Virus record (IMG/VR): IMGVR_UViG_3300008266_000637
Span: 1 to 27,344 of that record
DNA length: 27,344 nucleotides
Strand: one strand, 5' to 3'
From: a virus
The position numbers were made by a program, and so were the translations under genes. Of this stretch, positions 12,432 through 19,044 are shown in pieces. The notes under the pieces are model-generated. The model did not search any database. It saw only the letters and a list, made by a program, of their open reading frames with translations, and was not told where the DNA came from. Each line of letters begins with the position of its first letter. The first letter of the stretch is position 1.

Positions 12432-12462
12432 TTGACAAAACAAAACAAATGTCGTAACTTTG
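12432..12462 (+). promoter_or_regulatory. strong Bacteroidota promoter for structured RNA
   Basis: TTGACA (12432-12437), 17 nt, TAACTTTG (12455-12462): identical geometry to the promoter at 12151. Confidence 0.85.
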
Positions 12463-12490
12463 TAAAACAAATTCGGAAAAGTCCGAAATC

Positions 12491-12499
12491 GTTCTTTGA
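12491..12499 (+). promoter_or_regulatory. boxA-like element
   Basis: GTTCTTTGA directly after the TTCGGA leader hairpin. Confidence 0.5.
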
Positions 12500-12636
12500 A
12501 AATTGAATTATCCGTTCAGGAGTAAGTAATGAAACTGATAAAGATATTGGGCCGTGTATAGTCCATGAAATAAACTACGAAAGTAGGATAAAGTGAACCC
12601 TTAAGTGTGTTGGGTTTGCGGTTTGGGTAACCGAAC

Positions 12637-13044
12637 TTGAGTACACAAGCGGGATACCGTATAACCTTTAGTACCGAGGGCAACGCTGTAGGGAAAGTGG
12701 TTAAACGATTTGGCGATGTGGGTCGTCTGATTGAGGTGGGAACACCAATAGGAATAACTCGTAGGGATATTGCAAAAAATATGGTTATCCAATTATATTA
12801 TTGCGTGTTCCATTATGATAGGATACTTAAAACCGAAAGGTATGATAACAAACAGGTGGTGCTGACATTATCCTTGATAAACTTCTACCAAGGGGTTAAT
12901 CTCGAAGTAATCTTGAAATATCGGAATGGGGACATTTCAAGGAGTAGTTTGGTATTTCGTTGTTCAAAAGACGACGAATCTGAAAGACGGACCACTACTT
13001 CTATAATCCACGACACAGAACTTTATTTTTACATTGAAGAGTAA
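12637..13044 (+). CDS. doubtful ORF inside the structured RNA region
   Basis: The frame opens at TTG 12637 (ATG at 12781 would give 87 aa). The latter part reads like beta strands (QVVLTLSLINFYQGVNLEVI; TELYFYIEE), which argues for coding. Against it: codons such as AGG, CGG, GGG, CTG and GTG are rare in the neighbours, no ATG is near the 5' end, and RNA hairpins with GNRA loops lie within it. It is either a recently acquired small gene or a chance frame in a structured RNA. Confidence 0.25.
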   Translation: MSTQAGYRITFSTEGNAVGKVVKRFGDVGRLIEVGTPIGITRRDIAKNMVIQLYYCVFHYDRILKTERYDNKQVVLTLSLINFYQGVNLEVILKYRNGDISRSSLVFRCSKDDESERRTTTSIIHDTELYFYIEE

Positions 13045-13393
13045 AATCATAAATTAGACTTAAAGCAAAAGTGTCCGTCAGGTAATAGTGAAAGGTGACT
13101 ACATAGTAATGAGCCGTTCATTGCATCGTCTAAACCGCAAGTTTAACGATATTCTTACCAAAAACCTCTAATCCCGCAAGGACTAGTTGGGGAGGCATCC
13201 TCGAAGAGAGTTGAGTAATGAGAGAGTAACTAATACCTCAAGGAGTGGTACACCTAAAAGACCGTCACTGAGAAATACTTTTCAAAAGAAAGTGGATAAG
13301 AGTAGAAACAATAATGACTCTAAAGGTTCTCAACAAAAACTGTAATCTCAGGTTTTTATTTTAGATTTAAAATCTTATAAGAAAAAAATTAAT

Positions 13394-13422
13394 AGGGACG
13401 ATGTGAATCGATCCCTTTTTTT
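13394..13422 (+). terminator. terminator of the large structured RNA
   Basis: AGGGA-CGAT / ATCG-A-TCCCT with loop GTGA (a GNRA loop) and one bulge, then seven T's. Confidence 0.88.
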
Positions 13423-13431
13423 GTTTTATAT

Positions 13432-13440
13432 ATATTTATA
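13432..13440 (+). promoter_or_regulatory. phage ATATTTATA motif
   Basis: Ten nt after the terminator T-run and 19 nt before ATG 13460. Confidence 0.6.
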
Positions 13441-13459
13441 AATAAAAGAATATAATATT

Positions 13460-13729
13460 ATGGGAAGATTAATAAAATTATCAGAAATGGACATAACAAG
13501 AATTGTTAGACGTGTAATCAAAGAAGACAAAGGACTTGGCGATAGAAAAGGTGAACTATATTCTTCCATTAATAATGTTCTTATGGATTTTGAGGATGTT
13601 GATCCATCTGACATTGTAATGATTTTAAAAAATATATTAGATGTTCATAAAGCTATGGAATACAGGAGTAAAAATAAAATAGAACCTGTTTCCTCCCATG
13701 ATGTAAGAAAACGTTTTAAAAATTACTAA
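13460..13729 (+). CDS. small leader-peptide protein 6 (89 aa)
   Basis: The leader MGRLIKLSEMDITRIVRRVI plus K-E-D matches the 3040-4971 cluster although it is 8.5 kb away. The DNA of the segment encoding TRIVRRVIKED is also close to the copy at 4651. A candidate cut follows V-I-K-E. The body is about 65 aa, helical (SINNVLMDFEDVDPSDIVMI) with a basic tail (HDVRKRFKNY). It is a single-gene unit between a terminator plus ATATTTATA motif and a terminator shared with the convergent tmRNA. Confidence 0.7.
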   Translation: MGRLIKLSEMDITRIVRRVIKEDKGLGDRKGELYSSINNVLMDFEDVDPSDIVMILKNILDVHKAMEYRSKNKIEPVSSHDVRKRFKNY

Positions 13730-13736
13730 ATAAAAA

Positions 13737-13760
13737 AACCCCATCGTAAGATGAGGTTTA
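13737..13760 (+). terminator. terminator between convergent units
   Basis: AACC-CATC-GTAA-GATG-GGTT with one C/A mismatch, between the leader-protein gene and the tmRNA 3' end. The T-run is short on the + strand, and an A-rich flank gives T's for the minus strand. Confidence 0.6.
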
Positions 13761-13765
13761 TTAAT

Positions 13766-14167
13766 TGGTGGAGGTGGAGGGGCTCGAACCCTCGTCCATA
13801 ATATCCTGTCAGATAAGGACTACACGTTTAGGTTAACATTTTCTAATGTTCCAAAATATTTGGTTTTTCAAATCCGATCCAAAAACAGATATAATCAAAT
13901 TAACCCCTGATTATTAGGGTTTGTTCCTTTTCGGGTAGAAACCACACCTTTGTAAAGACTTCTGTTGCTAGGTTGTATGTCCACCGACCCCCCGTTTCCG
14001 TAAACTTATTAAGCTACAGTAACTTCAGAAGTACGGATTAATCCGATAGCTTCCATTTTGTTTAGCACATTGCCAGTTATAATTTGAATCAGTTTTTAAG
14101 GAGATTAACTCAGTCCCCACGTGCCCTTATTCTTCAGCCAATACCTGTCAAATCCAAAAACACCCCC
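13766..14167 (-). ncRNA. ssrA: tmRNA
   Basis: On the minus strand the 5' end GGGGGTG (14161-14167) pairs with the 3' CACCTCC, followed by encoded ACCA at 13766-13769. The signature GGATTTGACAGG follows the 5' end, matching the GGATTCGACGGG of bacterial tmRNAs, and the T arm is GAGGG-TTCGAGC-CCCTC. The tag frame ends with GTA-GCT-TAA-TAA at 14006-14017. Opening at GGC (14072-14074) it would encode 21 residues ending SEVTVA, longer than the usual 9-10 and lacking the LAA-type degron. The length of 402 nt is typical. It rescues stalled ribosomes; a phage copy may keep translation going during infection. Confidence 0.9.
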
Positions 14168-14173
14168 ATATTA

Positions 14174-14182
14174 TCAAAGAAC
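14174..14182 (-). promoter_or_regulatory. boxA-like element upstream of tmRNA
   Basis: GTTCTTTGA on the minus strand, between the tmRNA promoter and its 5' end. Confidence 0.5.
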
Positions 14183-14194
14183 TTATTCTGTATA

Positions 14195-14225
14195 CAAATA
14201 TAAGTATAATATTAAATATATCCAA
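14195..14225 (-). promoter_or_regulatory. Bacteroidota promoter of tmRNA
   Basis: On the minus strand, TTGGAT (14220-14225), 17 nt, TATATTTG (14195-14202). Confidence 0.75.
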
Positions 14226-14233
14226 GTTCAAGT

Positions 14234-14242
14234 ATATTTATT
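14234..14242 (+). promoter_or_regulatory. phage ATATTTATT motif
   Basis: Four nt before ATG 14247, back to back with the divergent tmRNA promoter. Confidence 0.5.
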
Positions 14243-14246
14243 TGTA

Positions 14247-15320
14247 ATGGCAAAAAATAGTGAATTATATGATTTGTTGGTTAGAGTAAAAAACGGATAT
14301 GATCCAGGATGGGCATACTACTCAAGGTATGATGATGATAATTTAGATGATATTAGATTTAATGAAAACAAACCTGGACTAAGCAGTGTAAATATTGTAT
14401 TTTCTGATTATGACGATTACTTAAAATTATACTCTGATTTACTAGATGAGGATGATATCTATTATCTTAAACTATTTTTATCTAATCAATACCAAAATGA
14501 TTTTGATAGGTACCAATTACAAGAAGAATGGGAACAAGGATATGTTGCAAGTTATCTAAATGATGAAAACAAAGAACTTATTGATAGAATCGCGCATTTT
14601 ATCTCTAAAGATTCGGTTAAAATGGATTTTACAAATAAATCAAAATTGTTATATAAGGAGTACGAAGGTGAGATAGATAATATAATGTGGGAATGGTCAG
14701 ACATAGAACACAATTGTAGAATGGATATTATACGAGATGAAGTTATTGATGAATTCAGTAATAAATTTTATAATTTAGGTATTAAAGAAGTTGTTCCATT
14801 GTATAAGTACAAATGTTCCGTCAATACCTTAATAAGATTATTTGATATGTTTGGTTTACAAAGTGGGACTATTTTTGACCTATTCAAAAAAATATTGGAG
14901 GTTAACAAAGTGTCTGTGAATTCATATTATAATGAAATGTATTGGAATACCAGCTGTACTAATTTTGATATGGAGTCATTTAATAGATCAGCAAATTGGA
15001 ACTTAACAAGAATATATGAACATATTTTAGATGATGAAAAATTTGTGGATGTTGAGGAATTTTACGATGTAAAAAATGCGGTAGAAAAGGAATTTGGTTT
15101 TGATAAATGGAATAAGATTAAAACTAAAGAAAATTTATATTTTAAGGTTGATGATGTTGACCCCTCAACAAATAAAATAATCATATCTTTCAGGAATAAT
15201 GAAAGTGATAATCGTGAGGAAAAGCGTTCTGTAACTTATGACGAATTACATAGAATGCAAACTCAATACGAATTATTTAATGAAATACGAAAAATCAGAG
15301 ACAAAATTTTTTTAATTTGA
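14247..15320 (+). CDS. unknown acidic phage protein (357 aa)
   Basis: ATG at 14247 is chosen because the frame upstream of it runs through the tmRNA and its promoter. The protein is very rich in Asp, Glu, Tyr and Asn (YYSRYDDDNLDDIRFNEN; FSDYDDYLKLYSDLLDEDD) and largely helical. Its C-terminal region has strands (KIIISFRNNESDNREEKRSV) that may form a small beta domain. There is no signal peptide, transmembrane segment or catalytic motif that I can see. It is divergent from tmRNA and followed by the M20-like peptidase. A DNA-mimic role could be imagined from the acidity but is not supported otherwise. Confidence 0.65.
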   Translation: MAKNSELYDLLVRVKNGYDPGWAYYSRYDDDNLDDIRFNENKPGLSSVNIVFSDYDDYLKLYSDLLDEDDIYYLKLFLSNQYQNDFDRYQLQEEWEQGYVASYLNDENKELIDRIAHFISKDSVKMDFTNKSKLLYKEYEGEIDNIMWEWSDIEHNCRMDIIRDEVIDEFSNKFYNLGIKEVVPLYKYKCSVNTLIRLFDMFGLQSGTIFDLFKKILEVNKVSVNSYYNEMYWNTSCTNFDMESFNRSANWNLTRIYEHILDDEKFVDVEEFYDVKNAVEKEFGFDKWNKIKTKENLYFKVDDVDPSTNKIIISFRNNESDNREEKRSVTYDELHRMQTQYELFNEIRKIRDKIFLI

Positions 15321-15330
15321 TTTAATTCCA

Positions 15331-15338
15331 TATATTTG
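15331..15338 (+). promoter_or_regulatory. -7 element TATATTTG, leaderless start
   Basis: TAnnTTTG match ending 4 nt before ATG 15343. No clear -33 TTG. Confidence 0.45.
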
Positions 15339-15342
15339 TTAT

Positions 15343-16131
15343 ATGGAAAGAAATTATGAATTACTGAAAGAAGTTTTGTCGGTTCCCACAAAGACTTATC
15401 AAGAAGATTTAATGGTACAATTTATCTGTGACTGGTTGGATGAAAATAACATCCCCTTTTATGTTGATGAATTTTACAATGTGTATGCAACCAAACAAAC
15501 CGATGAAAACATTGAGTTTTTTCCTTGTGTTGTTGCCCATACGGATACGGTACATAACATTGACACAATTAATGTTGTTGAGGAAATGTTACCTGATGCT
15601 CAGGGTAATGTTAAATTATCCCTGAAGGCATATAATGACGAAGGCAATCCAACGGGTATTGGTGGTGATGACAAGTGTGGGGTTTATGCTTGTTTGGAGT
15701 TATTGAAAGAATTACCTAATCTGAAAGCGGCATTTTTTGTTTCTGAGGAAACTGGTTGTAAAGGTTCGTTTAATTCTGATCCAAAGTTCTTTGAGAATAC
15801 GGGATATGCCATTCAGTTTGATGCACCTGAGAACAATATGATTTCTGAATTTTTGATGGGGGTTAATATGTTTGATCGTGAGAGTAAATTCTTTGAGGTT
15901 GGGGGTAAGTTAATTACGGAACATTTCCCATCCAACACAAAATACCATAGACATCCATATACGGATATCTACCCTATTAGAACTAAGTATAATATTGCTT
16001 GTTTTAATATCTCAATCGGTTACTACCGTTATCATACGGCAAATGAATATGTTGTTGTTGATGATGTTTACAACGGTATTAAAGTTGGTAAACTAATGAT
16101 TGACGAACTGGGTTATTCTAAACATATATAA
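15343..16131 (+). CDS. M20/M28-like zinc aminopeptidase
   Basis: A 262-aa protein with the ligand series of two-zinc M20-type peptidases: H66-x-D68 (VVAHTDTVH), D109/D110 (GIGGDDKCG), E135-E136 (SEETGCKGS), D160 (FDAPE) and a late His in GYYRYHTANEYV. It would remove amino acids from peptides in the cytoplasm. It is shorter than bacterial PepT (about 400 aa), lacking most of the lid/dimerisation domain, as is usual for phage homologues. It may recycle peptides produced by Clp-type proteolysis encoded next door; that link is inference. It ends at a bidirectional terminator. Confidence 0.8.
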   Translation: MERNYELLKEVLSVPTKTYQEDLMVQFICDWLDENNIPFYVDEFYNVYATKQTDENIEFFPCVVAHTDTVHNIDTINVVEEMLPDAQGNVKLSLKAYNDEGNPTGIGGDDKCGVYACLELLKELPNLKAAFFVSEETGCKGSFNSDPKFFENTGYAIQFDAPENNMISEFLMGVNMFDRESKFFEVGGKLITEHFPSNTKYHRHPYTDIYPIRTKYNIACFNISIGYYRYHTANEYVVVDDVYNGIKVGKLMIDELGYSKHI

Positions 16132-16136
16132 AAAAA

Positions 16137-16159
16137 GGAGGTTATTGAACCTCCTTTTT
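16137..16159. terminator. bidirectional terminator
   Basis: GGAGGTT-ATTG-AACCTCC with A's before and T's after serves the convergent M20-like and ClpC-like genes. The hairpin overlaps the last codons of the latter. Confidence 0.88.
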
Positions 16160-18199
16160 CTTTCTACCACCTCTTTTCTTTGGTTCTATTGGAACCAATT
16201 CTTTAATATTGATTGTTTGGGTATCCTCCTCACCATCAATGAACAAAGTGTATTCCTTATTCTCAAACACCTCCTCAAGTAAAATCTTTTCCGAAATTAA
16301 ATCTTCAATTTTATCTTGTATTGCTCTTTTAATTGGTCTTGCACCATAATGTTCGTCAAATCCAACCTTAGAGATAAATTTAATAACCGATTCATCATAT
16401 GAGACATTATATTTCATATACTCCAATCGTTTAATTAATTTATCAATTTCTAATTTAACAATTTTATCAATATCATTCTCCTTCAATGAATTGAATATAA
16501 CTACATCATCAATTCTATTTAAGAATTCAGGCGCAAAGAACTTACTTAATTCTTTCTTTAAAATATCCCTTTTTTGTTCTTCCTCAACATAATTACTTTT
16601 CTTAAAACCAACACCTGATCCAAAATCCTGTAATTTTTTAACACCAATATTTGATGTCATAATTATCAAGCAATTTTTGAAGTTAATTTTTCTTCCTAAA
16701 CTATCTGTGATATGACCATCATCCAACATCTGAAGTAATGTTGAGAAGATGTCTTTGTTTGCCTTTTCAATCTCATCAAATAAGATTACAGAATACGGTT
16801 TGTTTTTAACTTGTTCTGTTAATTGTCCACCTTCTTCATGTCCTACATATCCTGGAGGTGAACCAATCAATCTTGAGATTGTGTGTTTCTCTTGGTATTC
16901 GGACATATCAACTCTAATCATATTATCTTCACTACCAAAAATTTCTTTTGCTAATTTTTTTGCTAAGAATGTCTTACCAACACCAGTGGAACCTAAGAAA
17001 ATGAATGAACCAATTGGTTTATTTGGATCTTTAATCCCCACTCGGTTTCTTCTGATTGCTTTGGAAATTTTTCCTACCGCTTCAGATTGTCCAATAACCA
17101 AATCATTTAATGTTTGTTCTAAACCTACCAAAGATTTTGTTTCATCTATTGTAATTTTATTAACAGGAATCTTAGTCATATTTGAAACAACCTCATAAAC
17201 TAATTCAGGATTAATCTCTTTCTTCTTGATTTTTAATTCCTCATCAAACTTTTTCTTCTCTTCTTCTAACTTACCTAAAATTTTTCGTTCCTTATCTCTA
17301 AGTTCGGCAGCCATCTCAAACTTTTGACTTTTAATTACCTGAAGTTTTTCTTCTTTTATATCTGAAGCTTGTTGTTTTAGTTTTTCAATTATTTCAGGTA
17401 ATTTAATGTCTACTTGAGATCTTGCACCAACCTCATCAAGGATGTCAAACGCCTTATCAGGAAACTCTCTATCTGTAATATATCTGTCCGCCAACTCAAC
17501 ACATAAATCTAATATTTCTTCATTATATAAAACTTTATGGTGATCCTCATATTTTGATTTACTATTTTTTAAGATGATTAAAGTTTCTTCTTTGGTTGAT
17601 GGATCAACAATAATTTTTTGGAATCTTCTTTCCAATGCACCATCCTTCTCAAAGTTCTTACGGTACTCATCTAATGTTGTTGCTCCAACACATTGGATTT
17701 CTCCTCTTGCCAATGCGGGTTTGAAGATATTTGATGCGTCTAATGAACCTGAAGAACTACCAGCACCAACTATTGTGTGAATCTCATCAATGAAAACAAT
17801 GATATTGGGGTTATTCTGAAGTTCTTCAATAATAACCTTCATTCTTTCTTCAAATTGTCCTCTATATTTGGTACCTGCAACAATGGAATTCATATCTAAA
17901 GATACAATCCTTTTATCTGTTAAATTCTTTGGACAATCTCCCTCAAATATCTTCATTGCCAATCCTTCTACAATTGCGGTTTTACCACAACCTGGTTCAC
18001 CAACAATAATTGGATTATTTTTCTTTCTCCTTGAAAGGACTTGTGCGATACGCATAATTTCTTTTTCCCTACCAACAACAGGATCTAATTTACCTTCACT
18101 TGCGAGTTTATTTAAATCCTTACTAAAGTTATCCAACACAGGAGTTCCTTTGTCAGAAGGCTTTTTATTTTTGTCATCGTTATCCATATATTCAATCAT
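16142..18199 (-). CDS. ClpC-like AAA+ unfoldase lacking the N-terminal Clp domain
   Basis: A 685-aa protein with two AAA+ modules. D1: Walker A GEPGCGKT (67-74), Walker B IIVFIDE (133-139), pore loop KYRGQF (111-116), arginine finger ERRF (190-193). A short UVR-like linker SQKFEMAAELRDKER (about 291-305) is typical of ClpC, not the long ClpB coiled coil. D2: Walker A GSTGVGKT (403-410), Walker B VILFDE (471-476), pore GYVG (450-453), and VGF (530-532) at the place of the ClpP-docking loop. The N-terminal repeat domain (about 140 aa) is missing; residues 1-22 are an acidic/basic leader. A basic tail (KKRGGRKKKE) ends it. It may unfold proteins for host ClpP or act alone. ATG 18187 is an alternative start. 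Confidence 0.92.
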   Translation of the reverse strand: MIEYMDNDDKNKKPSDKGTPVLDNFSKDLNKLASEGKLDPVVGREKEIMRIAQVLSRRKKNNPIIVGEPGCGKTAIVEGLAMKIFEGDCPKNLTDKRIVSLDMNSIVAGTKYRGQFEERMKVIIEELQNNPNIIVFIDEIHTIVGAGSSSGSLDASNIFKPALARGEIQCVGATTLDEYRKNFEKDGALERRFQKIIVDPSTKEETLIILKNSKSKYEDHHKVLYNEEILDLCVELADRYITDREFPDKAFDILDEVGARSQVDIKLPEIIEKLKQQASDIKEEKLQVIKSQKFEMAAELRDKERKILGKLEEEKKKFDEELKIKKKEINPELVYEVVSNMTKIPVNKITIDETKSLVGLEQTLNDLVIGQSEAVGKISKAIRRNRVGIKDPNKPIGSFIFLGSTGVGKTFLAKKLAKEIFGSEDNMIRVDMSEYQEKHTISRLIGSPPGYVGHEEGGQLTEQVKNKPYSVILFDEIEKANKDIFSTLLQMLDDGHITDSLGRKINFKNCLIIMTSNIGVKKLQDFGSGVGFKKSNYVEEEQKRDILKKELSKFFAPEFLNRIDDVVIFNSLKENDIDKIVKLEIDKLIKRLEYMKYNVSYDESVIKFISKVGFDEHYGARPIKRAIQDKIEDLISEKILLEEVFENKEYTLFIDGEEDTQTINIKELVPIEPKKRGGRKKKEVQ

Positions 18200-18280
18200 T
18201 TTTTAACTTTTTAAAAATGTAATTTAAAAAAAACAAAAAGTATATTATTTTGTCAACCTGTCATTCATTTTTTTTATATA

Positions 18281-18295
18281 CTGACATTTTGTCAG
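18281..18295. promoter_or_regulatory. palindromic operator-like site between clpC-like and hsp20
   Basis: CTGACA-TTT-TGTCAG is a perfect 6-bp inverted repeat midway between the divergent chaperone genes. TGTCAAC and TGTCATT half-sites lie to its left (18251-18262), so a dimeric repressor could bind several sites. Confidence 0.45.
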
Positions 18296-18305
18296 TTTTA
18301 TGATT

Positions 18306-18322
18306 TTGGCACGCATTTAGTA
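18306..18322 (+). promoter_or_regulatory. possible sigma-54-like promoter of hsp20
   Basis: TTGGCACGCATTTAGTA keeps the TGGCACG -24 element, but the -12 element is TAGT instead of TTGC. A host RpoN-driven heat-shock promoter is possible; the match is partial. Confidence 0.25.
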
Positions 18323-18362
18323 AAATGAGGGACAAAAATAAACCAATAAAAAAAATAAAAAA

Positions 18363-18710
18363 ATGTTTAACACAATTTTTGATGAATTTTACACATTAAC
18401 AAAACCAACTAACTTATTACAAACTTATCAGACAGATGAATCCACTGTATGTATTATGGATTTACCAGGGTATAATAAAGACAATTTAAAGGTTGAATTA
18501 AAAGATGGGACATTACACATTGAGGGAAAACGATCAATTATTATTAACGGTTTGAAGTCCCCAATAAAAAACCACTCAATTTCAAGAACATATACCATTG
18601 GTAATAAGTACGATGATGAAAAGGTAACTGCGGAGGTAAAAGATGGAATTCTGACAATAACTCTCCCGTTTAAAGATGAAAAGAAAAATAAAGTGATTAG
18701 TTTGTTGTAA
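18363..18710 (+). CDS. small heat-shock protein Hsp20
   Basis: A 115-aa protein with an alpha-crystallin domain at about residues 24-112. The segments CIMDLPGYNKDNLKVEL, LHIEGKR, ISRTYTIGN, and AEVKDGILTITLPF (with the conserved G-I-L/ITLP block) are diagnostic. The N-terminal arm is short (about 23 aa), and the C-terminal VISLL resembles the I-x-I/V anchoring motif. It is a holdase that keeps unfolded proteins soluble, and its position divergent to the ClpC-like unfoldase suggests a joint protein-quality module. Closed by its own terminator. Confidence 0.93.
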   Translation: MFNTIFDEFYTLTKPTNLLQTYQTDESTVCIMDLPGYNKDNLKVELKDGTLHIEGKRSIIINGLKSPIKNHSISRTYTIGNKYDDEKVTAEVKDGILTITLPFKDEKKNKVISLL

Positions 18711-18716
18711 AAAAAG

Positions 18717-18740
18717 GTCCACTTCGGTGGACTTTTTTTT
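18717..18740 (+). terminator. UUCG-loop terminator
   Basis: GTCCAC-TTCG-GTGGAC followed by eight T's. Confidence 0.95.
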
Positions 18741-18744
18741 TACC

Positions 18745-18753
18745 ATATTTATT
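18745..18753 (+). promoter_or_regulatory. phage ATATTTATT motif
   Basis: Five nt after the Hsp20 terminator T-run and 17 nt before ATG 18771. Confidence 0.6.
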
Positions 18754-18770
18754 TTTAAATAAAAAAAGTT

Positions 18771-19013
18771 ATGGCAATTACAAAAGAAGAAATTTCAGGA
18801 ACAACAATCATAAATGAAATACAATCAAGTAATATCAAAAAGACAGTTTATGATACAATCACTAAAAAATTAATGGTGGAGTTTAATAATGGAACACAAT
18901 ATGAATATGATGAGGTACCACATCAAACTTATACTCAATTTAGAATGTCAGAATCACAAGGTAAGTTCTTTAGTTCAAAAATAGCAAAAACTTTCAAATA
19001 TAAGAAAGTTTAA
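18771..19013 (+). CDS. KTSC-domain protein
   Basis: An 80-aa protein. Residues 23-80 carry the KTSC pattern: KKTVYDTITKKLMVEFNNGT, then YEYDEVPHQTYTQFRMSES, QGKFFSSKIAKTFKYKK. This domain of roughly 60 residues is frequent in phages and near lysyl-tRNA synthetases, with unknown biochemistry; a nucleic-acid-binding role has been suggested by analogy. It is the first gene after the Hsp20 terminator and an ATATTTATT motif, and so may be transcribed with the nucleotidyltransferase gene behind it. Confidence 0.85.
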   Translation: MAITKEEISGTTIINEIQSSNIKKTVYDTITKKLMVEFNNGTQYEYDEVPHQTYTQFRMSESQGKFFSSKIAKTFKYKKV

Positions 19014-19031
19014 ATAAATTAATTAATCATT

Positions 19032-19040
19032 GTATTTATT
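19032..19040 (+). promoter_or_regulatory. phage GTATTTATT motif
   Basis: One-base variant of ATATTTATW, four nt before ATG 19045. Confidence 0.4.
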
Positions 19041-19044
19041 ATAG

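Larger units (their letters stand above)
12468..13425 (+). ncRNA. large structured noncoding RNA, approximately 950 nt
   Basis: The transcript runs from a consensus promoter to the terminator at 13394. It begins with hairpin TTCGGA-AAAG-TCCGAA and boxA-like GTTCTTTGA. Visible helices include CTAC-GAAA-GTAG and ACC-GAAA-GGT (GNRA tetraloops), CGGTT-TGGGT-AACCG, GTAATGA-GCCGT-TCATTGC (one G-U), TAAAC-CGCAA-GTTTA, and CCTC..GAGG enclosing a near-complete CTAATCC/GGACTAG helix. It is clearly richer in G and C than flanking genes. Size, GNRA loops and phage setting resemble the GOLLD/ROOL kind of ornate RNA, but membership is not shown. A 135-codon open frame (12637-13044) overlaps it. Confidence 0.6.

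Noticed and set aside
12637-13044. 135-codon ORF considered as a firm gene
   Set aside because: No ATG near its start, codon usage unlike the neighbours, and overlap with GNRA hairpins of a promoter-to-terminator RNA. Kept only as a low-confidence feature.
14121-14246. N-terminal extension of the 357-aa gene
   Set aside because: This part overlaps the tmRNA 5' end and its promoter; ATG 14247 with the ATATTTATT motif is the better start.
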